In this document: piece by piece, positions 1 through 7,487 of the stretch
Layout: the number at the start of each line of letters is the position of its first letter
Position numbering within the stretch: position 1 is the stretch's first letter
Notes under the pieces: generated by a model
Databases searched by the model: none
What the model was told of the DNA's origin: nothing
The model's input: only the letters and a program-made list of their open reading frames with translations
NCBI GenBank assembly: GCA_046729855.1
Contig: JBKPHM010000007.1
Coordinates: 1 to 22,520 of the forward strand
DNA from: DATHSY01 sp046729855
GTDB lineage: Bacteria > Actinomycetota > UBA4738 > HRBIN12
Direction: 5' to 3'
DNA length: 22,520 nt
Made by a program: the position numbers and the translations under genes

Positions 1-18
1 GAAAAACCGGAAACAGCG

Positions 19-1047
19 TCAGCCGCCGATCATCGACATGCTGCGGTCGGGCTGGACGAAGTCGGAATGGTTGATCCGGTGGCCCGACCACTTGCGCCAG
101 ACCGTCCTGCGGATCAGCTCCTCCAGGTCGTCGTCGCTTGCTCCGGCCCGCAGCGGCCCGCGGAGGTCCGTCTCCTCTAGGGCGAAGAGGCACGCGCGGA
201 CCTCGCCCTCGGCCGTCAGACGCAGGCGGTTGCAGGTGTCACAGAACGGTTCGGTGACCGAGCTGATCACGCCGATCGCGCCTGGGGAACCGTCGGCGAA
301 CGCGAAGCGCCGTGCCGGTTCGGCGTCGGCCGTGAGCGGCGTGAGCGGATACACGGCGTCGATCGCCTCGATGATCGACCGCGAGGGGACCACCTTGGCG
401 CGCTCCCAGGCGTGCTGCGCGTCGAGCGGCATGTACTCGATGAACCGCACGATGTAGCCCGTCTCACGCGACCAGCGTGCGAACTCGACGGCCTCGTCGT
501 CGTTCGTGCCTCCGATCACGACAACGTTGATCTTGATCGGCCGGAGGCCGGCATCGTCCGCGGCGAGGATTCCCGCGAGCACGCGCCCGAGCGCGTCGCG
601 GCGAGTCATCTCCTCGAAGCGGTGCCGCAGCAACGAGTCGCACGACACGGTTGCCCGGTCGAGACCCGCTGCCGCCAGCGGCTCCGCGAGCCTGTCCAGG
701 AGCAGGCCGTTCGTCGTGAGCGAGATGTCCAGGTCCGGCCCCACGTCGCGGAACATCGAGATCAACGTGGGCAGGTCGGCGCGGACGGTCGGCTCGCCGC
801 CGGTCACCTTGAGCGAGCGGACCCCGAGCCGCACGAACAACGCGAGGAGCCGCGTGAGTTCCTCGAACGTCAGCAGCTCGGTCTTCGGGAGCCACTTCAG
901 GCCCTCGGCCGGCATGCAGTACGTGCACCGGAACTTGCACCGGTCGGTGACCGAGATCCGGAGGTCGTCCGCCACCCGGCCGAAGGTGTCCACGAGCGCG
1001 CCTCCCGTCGGCGCCGGCGTGACCGGTGGGGTCCAGCTGTCGGTCAT
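19..1047 (-). CDS. moaA: GTP 3',8-cyclase MoaA (molybdenum cofactor synthesis)
   Basis: Radical SAM enzyme of 342 residues that starts molybdopterin synthesis by converting GTP to 3',8-cyclo-GTP in the cytoplasm. Seen: the SAM-cluster motif CxxxCxxC at C37, C41, C44; VTGGEP at 81-86; VRFIEYMP at 200-207; the second, substrate-binding cluster C269, C272, C286 (CDTC and RACLF); and a C-terminal Gly-Gly, needed in the family for the arginine-finger/active-site tail. Length and order match the family. One oddity: the usual ISLDSL strand reads VSCDSL, putting a cysteine at 136. The ATG lies 6 bases after a TAGGCT hexamer, so the gene may be transcribed leaderless from its own promoter even though the DUF6457 gene ends only 33 bases upstream. 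The partner for the next step, MoaC, is not in the window. Confidence 0.97.
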   Translation of the reverse strand: MTDSWTPPVTPAPTGGALVDTFGRVADDLRISVTDRCKFRCTYCMPAEGLKWLPKTELLTFEELTRLLALFVRLGVRSLKVTGGEPTVRADLPTLISMFRDVGPDLDISLTTNGLLLDRLAEPLAAAGLDRATVSCDSLLRHRFEEMTRRDALGRVLAGILAADDAGLRPIKINVVVIGGTNDDEAVEFARWSRETGYIVRFIEYMPLDAQHAWERAKVVPSRSIIEAIDAVYPLTPLTADAEPARRFAFADGSPGAIGVISSVTEPFCDTCNRLRLTAEGEVRACLFALEETDLRGPLRAGASDDDLEELIRRTVWRKWSGHRINHSDFVQPDRSMSMIGG

Positions 1048-1053
1048 GCATCA

Positions 1054-1059
1054 AGCCTA
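1054..1059 (-). promoter_or_regulatory. Candidate -10 hexamer for leaderless moaA
   Basis: On the minus strand TAGGCT is followed by six bases and then the moaA ATG. TANNNT at this distance is the layout of actinobacterial leaderless promoters, where transcription starts at or next to the start codon. No Shine-Dalgarno sequence lies between, and no clear -35 is seen. Confidence 0.5.
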
Positions 1060-1080
1060 CGGGCAGTGGCCGCGAACCGG

Positions 1081-1341
1081 CTAGTCCTCGTTCTGCGGGG
1101 GGGCCTCGGGTAGCTCGGCGCGGAGCCGCTCGATCAGCCCCGGCAGCGCCTCGGCGCGCGCCGCGCCGCCCGTCGTCGCACGTCCGGCGGCGACCCCCAG
1201 CACGAACGTCGACAGCGGCGTGATCTTGCGTTCGACGCGGTGGGCGACGTCTCGCGCGACCCCGAGGAGCTCGTTCGCCTCCATACGCGACAGCGGCTCC
1301 TCGCCCAGCGCCCGCGCGAGCCGGTCGATCCAGGCTTCCAT
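1081..1341 (-). CDS. DUF6457 domain protein, molybdenum-cofactor associated
   Basis: Small 86-residue protein. The opening MEAWIDRLARALG and the following helical stretch ending KITPLSTFVLGVAAG (about residues 40-54) match what I recall of the DUF6457 family, found alone or fused to MobA-like molybdopterin-guanine dinucleotide proteins in actinobacteria. Its biochemical role is not known. The position, 33 bases upstream of moaA on the same strand, and the divergent mog-xdhC gene fit a cofactor role. A good ribosome binding site, AGGAGG at 1349-1354 on the minus strand with 7-base spacing, fixes the ATG. The tail is acidic and proline-rich. No catalytic motif or membrane segment is visible, so an accessory or protein-binding function is an inference. 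Confidence 0.85.
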   Translation of the reverse strand: MEAWIDRLARALGEEPLSRMEANELLGVARDVAHRVERKITPLSTFVLGVAAGRATTGGAARAEALPGLIERLRAELPEAPPQNED

Positions 1342-1491
1342 CGTCGGGCCTCCTACTCCTCGATCTCCTCGATGTCAGGGGTCTCCTCTTCGCAGCGGGC
1401 TCACGGACAGCCGCTCCTTGAGTCACTCCATCGTATGCGGCGGAACGGTCGGAACGGCGAGTCGGCGAAGTGGTGGCTGACGGTCTGGCTC

Positions 1492-1497
1492 TACCAT
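1492..1497 (+). promoter_or_regulatory. Candidate -10 hexamer for the mog-xdhC gene
   Basis: TACCAT ends nine bases before the ATG at 1507. No ribosome binding site is seen between, which suggests a leaderless or nearly leaderless transcript. It lies in the 165-base divergent gap shared with the DUF6457 gene. Confidence 0.4.
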
Positions 1498-1506
1498 GGA
1501 CGCAAC

Positions 1507-2760
1507 ATGGCTGGTGCGGTCACCGCTGCGGTCGTGACGGTATCCGACGGCGTCTCGGACGGGACGCGGAAGGACGAGTCCGGCGACGTCCTCGAGGCGA
1601 TGCTCCGCGACCTCGGGGTTGATGTCGGCGAACGGTTGGTCGTCCCCGACGATCGCCCGGGGATCGAGCAGACGCTACGCCGGCTCGCCGACCGGGGCAT
1701 CGCGCTCGTCGCCACCACCGGTGGAACCGGCTTCGGCCCGCGCGACGTGACACCCGAGGCGACGCGCGCGGTGATCGACCGCGAGGCGCCCGGCCTCGCC
1801 GAGTTGATGCGGAGCGCCGGTCTCGCGCAGACGCCGATGGCCGCGCTCTCCCGGGCCGTCGCGGGCAGCCGGGGGTCGACGCTCATCGTCAACCTGCCCG
1901 GCAGCCCGAGGAGCGTCCGCGAGGGGATCGAGGCGATCGCGCCGGTCCTGCCGCACGCCCTCGAGCTGCTCGCTGGACGCATGGGCGCCCATCCGACCGG
2001 GCACGCGCGTCCCGCTGGAGACCACGCTGAAGACCAGGCTCCGGGACGGCCGTTCGGCGAGACGTGGGTCGAGGTCAAGGCGGTCAAGGTCGAGGGGTCG
2101 CCTCCGTGCCGCGTTGGCAGCTGGATGCAGGTCGTGCCGAGCGGTCCCGTGCACGGGACGCTCGGGTGCGCCGAATTCGACGAGGCCGCCGCCCGCGACG
2201 CGGTCGAGATCGCCGACGCCGGCGAGCCGCAGACACGGACGTACGTGCACGAGCACGGCTCGGTGGAGGTGTACCTGGAGCCGCACCGGCCGCCGGACCA
2301 GATGATCGTCGTCTCCGCCACCGACGTCGCGCGCCACCTGATCGGCCTCGGGAAGCGGCTCCGCTACGGCGTGTCGCTCGTCGAACCACGGGAGGACCGG
2401 GTCGACCCCGACGAGCGAGATTCGCTGCCGGTGTTCACCAGGCTCGACGAGCTCGAGCTCGACGCCTCGAGCACGATCGTCTTCACCGACCACGACGCGC
2501 CGGGGGTCGCGGCGATGCTCGGCCATGTGCTCCGTTCGCCGGCCGGGTTCATCGGCGTCATGGGCAGCCGGCGGCACATCGGCCCCTACGTCGAGGAACT
2601 CCGACGGATGGGCTTCGGCGACGAGGACCTCGCGAGGATCCGGTCGCCGCTCGGCTTGGACCTAGGCGGGCGGAGGCCCGAGGAGATCGCGCTCTCGATC
2701 GCGGCCGGGATCGTCGCGGCCAAGCACGGGCGCGGCGGTGGCTGGCTCGATCGGCCCTGA
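1507..2760 (+). CDS. Fused MogA/MoaB molybdopterin adenylyltransferase-XdhC protein
   Basis: A 417-residue fusion. Residues 5-157 are a MogA/MoaB domain (molybdopterin binding or adenylylation): TTGGTGFGPRDVTPEA at 70-85 and NLPGSP at 129-134 are its signature motifs. After a linker (about 160-185) comes an XdhC/CoxI domain: N-terminal half 186-260 and Rossmann-like half 265-409, with GVMGSRR at 350-356 and GLDLGG at 383-388 before the PEEIALSIAAGIVAA helix. XdhC proteins bind molybdenum cofactor and pass it to xanthine-dehydrogenase-family apoenzymes, so the fusion could join cofactor maturation to delivery (inference). The glycine-rich GxGHVA loop of XdhC reads SATDVA (270-275), so dinucleotide binding may be lost. 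The frame stays open upstream to 1240, but that part has no homology I recognise and is antisense to the DUF6457 gene; I therefore start at the ATG after TACCAT. Divergent from the DUF6457-moaA pair. Confidence 0.9.
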   Translation: MAGAVTAAVVTVSDGVSDGTRKDESGDVLEAMLRDLGVDVGERLVVPDDRPGIEQTLRRLADRGIALVATTGGTGFGPRDVTPEATRAVIDREAPGLAELMRSAGLAQTPMAALSRAVAGSRGSTLIVNLPGSPRSVREGIEAIAPVLPHALELLAGRMGAHPTGHARPAGDHAEDQAPGRPFGETWVEVKAVKVEGSPPCRVGSWMQVVPSGPVHGTLGCAEFDEAAARDAVEIADAGEPQTRTYVHEHGSVEVYLEPHRPPDQMIVVSATDVARHLIGLGKRLRYGVSLVEPREDRVDPDERDSLPVFTRLDELELDASSTIVFTDHDAPGVAAMLGHVLRSPAGFIGVMGSRRHIGPYVEELRRMGFGDEDLARIRSPLGLDLGGRRPEEIALSIAAGIVAAKHGRGGGWLDRP

Positions 2761-2791
2761 CGAAACTCGGGACGCGGGCCGGGCGTGCCGA

Positions 2792-2797
2792 TAGGCT
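2792..2797 (+). promoter_or_regulatory. Candidate -10 hexamer for the first phosphoesterase gene
   Basis: TAGGCT ends nine bases before the ATG at 2807, within the 46-base gap after the mog-xdhC stop. It is the same hexamer as at moaA. No ribosome binding site is visible. Confidence 0.4.
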
Positions 2798-2806
2798 CGC
2801 GGCGCC

Positions 2807-4432
2807 ATGGCCTACACGCCCGGACCCGGGTCACGCCTGCCCGTCCCGCGCGGGCGCCGCCAACGTTCGCGGCGAGAGCAACAGGTCGCGCGCCGGCGAG
2901 GCTTCTTCCTGTTCGTCGTGATCGGCATCCTCGCCGTCAGCGGCCTTGCGCTCGCTCGCTCCGGCGGCCTCCCGAACGACGTCGGGCTCGCGCCGTCCGG
3001 CGCGACGACGACGCCCACGCCCACGGCGACCGGCGGGGATGGCGGGTCGCCGACATCGTCACCGTCCGCCGGCATCCCCGAGGAACCACCGATCGAGCAC
3101 GTGGTCTTCGTGATCAAGGAGAACCGAACGTTCAACAACTACTTCGCGACGTACCCGGGCGCGGAGGGCTCCACGTCCGGGGGGACGATCCGCTGCAACG
3201 CGGACGGGTGCGTCGACGGTCCCGAGGTCCGCCTCGAGAAGGCGGAGGACGTGTCGCCGCACGACCTGACGCACTGCTTCCGCTGCGGCCTGACGGCGAT
3301 CAACGATGGCAAGATGAACGGATTCAACCGGATGAACGGGCCCGTGCCCGTCGACGCCGAGAAGCAGATCCTTTACGGCAGCGACCTGACCGGGTACCAG
3401 TACTTCGACCGTAGGGGCATCCCGAACTACTGGGCGTACGCGGATCGGTTCGTGCTGGCCGACCACTTCTTCACGTCGATGTACGGACCGACGTTGCCCG
3501 AGCACCTGTACACGGTCGCCGCCCAATCGAACTGGATCGTCGACAACAAGGGGGACGCCAGCCAGCCGAACGGCTACTGCGACGACGATTCTGAGTACGC
3601 GTCACGCTTCGACCCGCACCTGAACCCGGGCGAGCGGCGCGAGGTCATGCGGCTCGAGCGCGAGATCGTGGCCAACGGAGAGAACTGGTACGAGATCGGC
3701 AACTACTGGGGCCGCATGCGGCTGTGCTTCGACATGCCCGTGCTGCCGGATCAGCTGGAGGAGAAGGGCATCTCGTGGGCGTACTACGCCGAGTTCAACG
3801 CGTGGATGAACGCCCTGCAGATGATCCGGCACGTCCGGTTCGGGCCGATGTGGAACCACGTGCTCGACCCGGGCCGCGTGACTCGGGACATCCGGCGAGG
3901 CGACCTGCCCGCAGTCGCGTGGGTGGTTCCGCCAGAGTCCTACAACGAGCACCCGGGTGGCGAGAAGAGCGTCTGCGCCGGGGAGAACTGGACCGTGAAC
4001 CTCGTGAACGCGATCATGAAGAGCAAGTTCTGGAGGTCCACGGCGATCGTCTTGGTATGGGACGACTTCGGCGGCTTCTACGACCCCGTCGCGCCGCCCC
4101 AGTACGACATCATGGGTCTCGGGCCTCGCACGCCCGCGCTGATCATCTCGCCGTACACGCGGCAGGGAGACAACCGGGACGGGGGGTACGTCGACCAGAC
4201 CGAGTACGAGTTCTCGTCAGTGCTCGCTTTCATCGAGCAGATCTTCGATCTGGATCCGATGACCGAACGCGATGCGAATGCGAGCCCGCTGTCGGGCGCG
4301 TTCGACTGGGCGAACCCGAACTTCGAGAAGCTGATCCTCCCCCTCCGCCAGGACTGCCCGTACGGCACCACGCTTCGCCAGCTCGGGCCGACCTGGGCCT
4401 TCTCGCGGACGATCGGCAGCCCGTTCGACTGA
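2807..4432 (+). CDS. Membrane-anchored phosphoesterase, phospholipase C/acid phosphatase (AcpA) family
   Basis: A 541-residue member of the phosphoesterase family (PF04185 type). A basic cytoplasmic start (1-31) is followed by one membrane segment (about 32-51) and a Thr/Ser/Pro/Gly-rich linker (52-95), so the catalytic domain should lie outside the membrane. Family landmarks: KENRTF at 104-109 (metal ligands E105, N106), GPTLPEHLY at 227-235 with T229 as likely nucleophile, and WDDFGGFYD at 418-426 with metal ligands D419, D420. Residue assignments are by analogy to Francisella AcpA from memory. The substrate (phospholipid, teichoic acid or other phosphate ester) cannot be told. It is a paralogue of the minus-strand gene at 6117-7487, sharing an HCxxC motif (156-160) and the KMxGF motif. 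Convergent with the 4443 gene, with 10 bases between stops. Confidence 0.92.
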   Translation: MAYTPGPGSRLPVPRGRRQRSRREQQVARRRGFFLFVVIGILAVSGLALARSGGLPNDVGLAPSGATTTPTPTATGGDGGSPTSSPSAGIPEEPPIEHVVFVIKENRTFNNYFATYPGAEGSTSGGTIRCNADGCVDGPEVRLEKAEDVSPHDLTHCFRCGLTAINDGKMNGFNRMNGPVPVDAEKQILYGSDLTGYQYFDRRGIPNYWAYADRFVLADHFFTSMYGPTLPEHLYTVAAQSNWIVDNKGDASQPNGYCDDDSEYASRFDPHLNPGERREVMRLEREIVANGENWYEIGNYWGRMRLCFDMPVLPDQLEEKGISWAYYAEFNAWMNALQMIRHVRFGPMWNHVLDPGRVTRDIRRGDLPAVAWVVPPESYNEHPGGEKSVCAGENWTVNLVNAIMKSKFWRSTAIVLVWDDFGGFYDPVAPPQYDIMGLGPRTPALIISPYTRQGDNRDGGYVDQTEYEFSSVLAFIEQIFDLDPMTERDANASPLSGAFDWANPNFEKLILPLRQDCPYGTTLRQLGPTWAFSRTIGSPFD

Positions 4433-4442
4433 TCCCGGAAGC

Positions 4443-6044
4443 TCACCCTGCCAGCGCCGCGACGCAGGGGAGCGCTGCGAGGCGGTCGCGCGGGATCACC
4501 GCGTCGAACACGGGCGCGCCCGGAGCGACCGCTGTCGCCCCGTAGGCCGCGCCGTCCGACTGGGTGAGGTCGAGCAGGAACCGCGCGACGTCGTCGGCCG
4601 TCGCGCCGACGTCGGCGAGCTCTTCGAGATCGAGGAACACCTGGGTCGAATGGACCGATTCGACGACTGCGCGACCGTCGCCGTCGTCGAAGGCGTCGTC
4701 GATCACCTGGCGGAGCTGGCCGTGCGAGATGCGGAACGCGCCGCTGACCTTCGGATCGAACTGGTGGCCATGGTCCGCCGTGAGCAGCAGGACCCACCGC
4801 CCGAACCCGACGTTTTCGTTCAGGTACGCGATCAGCCGCCCGAGGTACTCGTCCTGCCACCGGAGCGTGTCCTTCATCTGCCGCCCGTTCACGCTCCATA
4901 GGTGGCCAACCTTGTCGAGGACCTTGTAGTTCACGAAGAGCAGATCCGGAACGTGGTCCGCGCCGAACCCCTCGCGCGCGATGACCTCCTCGATCACGTC
5001 GGTCTGGAACGGTATCCGCGCCGGTGTGTCGAACCCGTCCTCGAGCATCGAGAACGGGAGCCCGCGCCACGCCTCGTCCAGCCGCCCGTCCTGCCTGTCC
5101 AGGACGGTGAGGTACCGCGTGAACGACGGCACGTCGTTGACGTACCGGGGGAACGCGAAGAACGGACGCACGTCCTCGGGCAGCCGCCACCGTGAGCTCG
5201 ACGGGCCACCCTCCAGGCTCGGCGGACGGAGGACCGCGATGTCGCGATCGCCATGCCCCCATAGCGAGCCGTGACCCATCATGTAGAGGTGCCAGATCCC
5301 CGACGCCACCGTGCCGACGATCGGCTCGTTGCCACGTGCCGCGTCGTAGATGTCCGCGAAGGTTGGCAGCACGAGCAGGCGCACGCCGTTGCCGTCCGAG
5401 CGCATCATGAACGGGCCGACGCGCATGTCGATGTCGATCTCGCCGTGCTGGTGCGGGTAGACACCTGTCCCGAGCGTCGCGTGCGATGCCGCCGTCGTCG
5501 TCGGGGACGACCCGACGATCGCGTGCTCGTACCAGGTGCCTTCCGGGATCAGCGAGCGCAGGACCGGCCAGTCGTTCGGCCACGTCTCCAATACGTCCCG
5601 GCCCCCGCCATCGAGGACGATCGTGACGACGAGCGCCGGCGGCTCCTCGTCGGGCACGAGCGCTTCGCGCATCGCCGTGCCGTGCGGCCACGGATGACCG
5701 AGGAGCGCTCCGTAGGTCGCGGCGACGTCGGCGAGCGTGACCTCGCGCTCGACCTGCCCCGCCGCCACGATATGTCCCGGGCCGTACCAGAACATCGGGA
5801 TCTCCTGGAGGTAGGGCCATGGGCCGGCGTGGGACAGATTCCCGACGAAGTTCGGGAAGCGCGGGACCATCAGGATCTCGCCTGAGCGATGCAGGTCCGT
5901 GCCTCGCCAGATGCGTTCGAGGTACTCCGTGGGAAGCGCGCACGCGGCGTGCGCGATCCGCGGGTCGGTCGCCATCTGCGCGGAGGCCGGCCGAAGCGCC
6001 ACCGTCAGCGACAGGCACAGCAGAAGGCCCCCCACCCGACGCAT
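4443..6044 (-). CDS. Secreted type I phosphodiesterase / alkaline phosphatase superfamily protein
   Basis: A 533-residue protein with a signal peptide (MRR, hydrophobic 5-17, possible cleavage after ASA at 22). The fold is that of the nucleotide pyrophosphatase/phosphodiesterase group (PF01663 type): metal ligand D145 in VLDGGGRD, likely nucleophile T184 in PTTTAASHATLGTG (181-194), D377 and H381 in DKVGH, and D424, H425 in TADHGH. These cover the usual two-zinc site, so an active hydrolase of phosphodiesters or phosphomonoesters outside the cell is likely; the substrate is unknown. The Ser-His-Gly at 440-442 may supply a further ligand. The gene follows the second phosphoesterase by 72 bases on the same strand but has its own candidate leaderless promoter. 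It sits between the two phosphoesterase paralogues. Confidence 0.9.
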   Translation of the reverse strand: MRRVGGLLLCLSLTVALRPASAQMATDPRIAHAACALPTEYLERIWRGTDLHRSGEILMVPRFPNFVGNLSHAGPWPYLQEIPMFWYGPGHIVAAGQVEREVTLADVAATYGALLGHPWPHGTAMREALVPDEEPPALVVTIVLDGGGRDVLETWPNDWPVLRSLIPEGTWYEHAIVGSSPTTTAASHATLGTGVYPHQHGEIDIDMRVGPFMMRSDGNGVRLLVLPTFADIYDAARGNEPIVGTVASGIWHLYMMGHGSLWGHGDRDIAVLRPPSLEGGPSSSRWRLPEDVRPFFAFPRYVNDVPSFTRYLTVLDRQDGRLDEAWRGLPFSMLEDGFDTPARIPFQTDVIEEVIAREGFGADHVPDLLFVNYKVLDKVGHLWSVNGRQMKDTLRWQDEYLGRLIAYLNENVGFGRWVLLLTADHGHQFDPKVSGAFRISHGQLRQVIDDAFDDGDGRAVVESVHSTQVFLDLEELADVGATADDVARFLLDLTQSDGAAYGATAVAPGAPVFDAVIPRDRLAALPCVAALAG

Positions 6045-6051
6045 CGCGCGT

Positions 6052-6057
6052 ACGCTA
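6052..6057 (-). promoter_or_regulatory. Candidate -10 hexamer for the phosphodiesterase gene
   Basis: TAGCGT on the minus strand, then seven bases, then the ATG at 6044. This fits a leaderless start, independent of the upstream operon. Confidence 0.45.
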
Positions 6058-6116
6058 CCCGACCGCGGACGTCACTCGGTACAGGTTCTGGGCGCCCGGC
6101 CCGGGCCGACGGCCGG

Positions 6117-7487
6117 TCAGTCCGGGAACTTCTCGCCCTCGCAGTCGGTCCGAAGCGGCAGCGGATCCGGGGGTCGGGGTGCCCGCCCGAAGTCGAACGC
6201 CGATAGCAGCGGCGTCGCCTCGCGATCGCGGTCGGTCAATCGCCCGAGTCCCCAGTTGTCCTCGATGAACCGAAGCACGCTCGAGAACTCGCCAGGCTCG
6301 TGCGTCACGTAGCCGCGCTTGGCGTACGGGCTGATGATCAGCAGGGGCACGCGGATCCCAAACCCGAACCCATCCACCTGAGGCGGCGACACGTGATCGT
6401 AGAACCCGCCGTAATCGTCCCAGGTGAGGAAGATCGCGGTGTCCTGCCAGTCCGGGCCTTCCATCACCGCGTTGATGACGCGGGTCGTCCAGTTCTCGCC
6501 GTGGCACATGCTGTACTCGGGGTGGTCCGACAGCTCGAACCGCGGCGTCACCCACGTCACGGGCGGCAGGCGTCCCTCGTGCGCGTGCTCGTCGAACGAA
6601 TCGACCGGGAAGATGTGCTCCGCCCAGACCTCGGGATCCTCCCTGATGTGACGAACGGCGTCGTAGGCCGACCACAGGTAGCCGCTCTGGTACTGCGTCG
6701 CCGCGTAGTACGCCCACGGGATGCCGGCGTCGGTCAGGAGGTCTCCCTCGGTGAGGAAGTCGAAGCACGGCGGGACGTTCTTCTCTCGCCCCTCGCTGTC
6801 GGTGATCGTCACGTACGCCTCCGGGATCGAGTCGCACCCCCAGGGCTTGAAGAGTCCGGTCTGCTGGTGTCGTTCGCGCAGCAGCTCCTGGTCCTGATTC
6901 GGGTTGTCGTGCGCGCCGCCGCTCGTCGCGGCGATCGTGTACAGGTGGTTCGGGAACGACGGGCCGTGCGCGCTGGCGAAGAAGTTGTCGCCGAGGACGT
7001 ATCGCTCGGCCCAGTACCAGAGGTTCGGGATGTCCTCGGGTCGATACTGCGTGTACGCGTACCGGTCGGCGGGTTCGCTGACCGTGGCGAACCCGTCCAT
7101 CTTCCCCCCGTTCCACGCCTTTAGCGCGCACTTGTAGCAGTGGACGATGTCCTCGGGCAGACGCTCGAGCGCCCGCGTGAGCGGCCGTTCCCGACCCTCG
7201 TCGAGCCCGGCCGTGACCCCGTTGGCCCCCGGGAACCGACCGAAGAGATGGTCGAACGTCCGGTTCTCCTTGATGACGAACACGACGTGTTTGATCGGCC
7301 AGGCCGTCTCGAAGCTGTCGGCGTTCACCCGTTGCGGCCGCGTCCCGTAGTCGGCCGGTGGCAGCGGGTTCCACCGTGGCCCGTCCTCCCTGGCGGCCAT
7401 GGCCACGGCGGCGACCGCCAGCGCCACGACGATCACGACGCCGGCTCGGATCGCACGGCTCGGGGCCTTGAGCAGGGGAGACCTCAT
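6117..7487 (-). CDS. Secreted or membrane-anchored phosphoesterase, paralogue of the gene at 2807
   Basis: A 456-residue phosphoesterase (PF04185 type) with an N-terminal hydrophobic segment (about 12-31) that may be a signal peptide or anchor. Catalytic landmarks: KENRTFDH at 73-80 (E74, N75), GPSFPNHLY at 175-183 (likely nucleophile S177), and WDDYGGFYD at 356-364 (D357, D358). HCYKC at 116-120 and KMDGF at 129-133 match the paralogue, which instead has a threonine nucleophile and a long low-complexity linker. The ATG overlaps the stop of the glycosyltransferase gene as ATGA, so translation is very likely coupled. The open frame runs on upstream to 8654, but that part is a shadow of the glycosyltransferase. 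The coupling suggests the enzyme acts on the same envelope material as the transferase; this is an inference. Confidence 0.92.
   Translation of the reverse strand: MRSPLLKAPSRAIRAGVVIVVALAVAAVAMAAREDGPRWNPLPPADYGTRPQRVNADSFETAWPIKHVVFVIKENRTFDHLFGRFPGANGVTAGLDEGRERPLTRALERLPEDIVHCYKCALKAWNGGKMDGFATVSEPADRYAYTQYRPEDIPNLWYWAERYVLGDNFFASAHGPSFPNHLYTIAATSGGAHDNPNQDQELLRERHQQTGLFKPWGCDSIPEAYVTITDSEGREKNVPPCFDFLTEGDLLTDAGIPWAYYAATQYQSGYLWSAYDAVRHIREDPEVWAEHIFPVDSFDEHAHEGRLPPVTWVTPRFELSDHPEYSMCHGENWTTRVINAVMEGPDWQDTAIFLTWDDYGGFYDHVSPPQVDGFGFGIRVPLLIISPYAKRGYVTHEPGEFSSVLRFIEDNWGLGRLTDRDREATPLLSAFDFGRAPRPPDPLPLRTDCEGEKFPD

Noticed and set aside
464..1426. Long minus-strand frame across moaA and the DUF6457 gene
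   Set aside because: Arg/Pro/Ala-rich translation typical of an out-of-frame GC-rich shadow; the real genes carry family motifs.
1240..1506. Upstream extension of the mog-xdhC frame
   Set aside because: It is antisense to the DUF6457 gene, has no domain similarity, and the promoter-like TACCAT lies downstream of it.
4078..6018. 646-residue minus-strand frame overlapping the phosphodiesterase
   Set aside because: The overlapping frame has the signal peptide and metal-site motifs; this one has only biased composition and crosses into the opposite gene.
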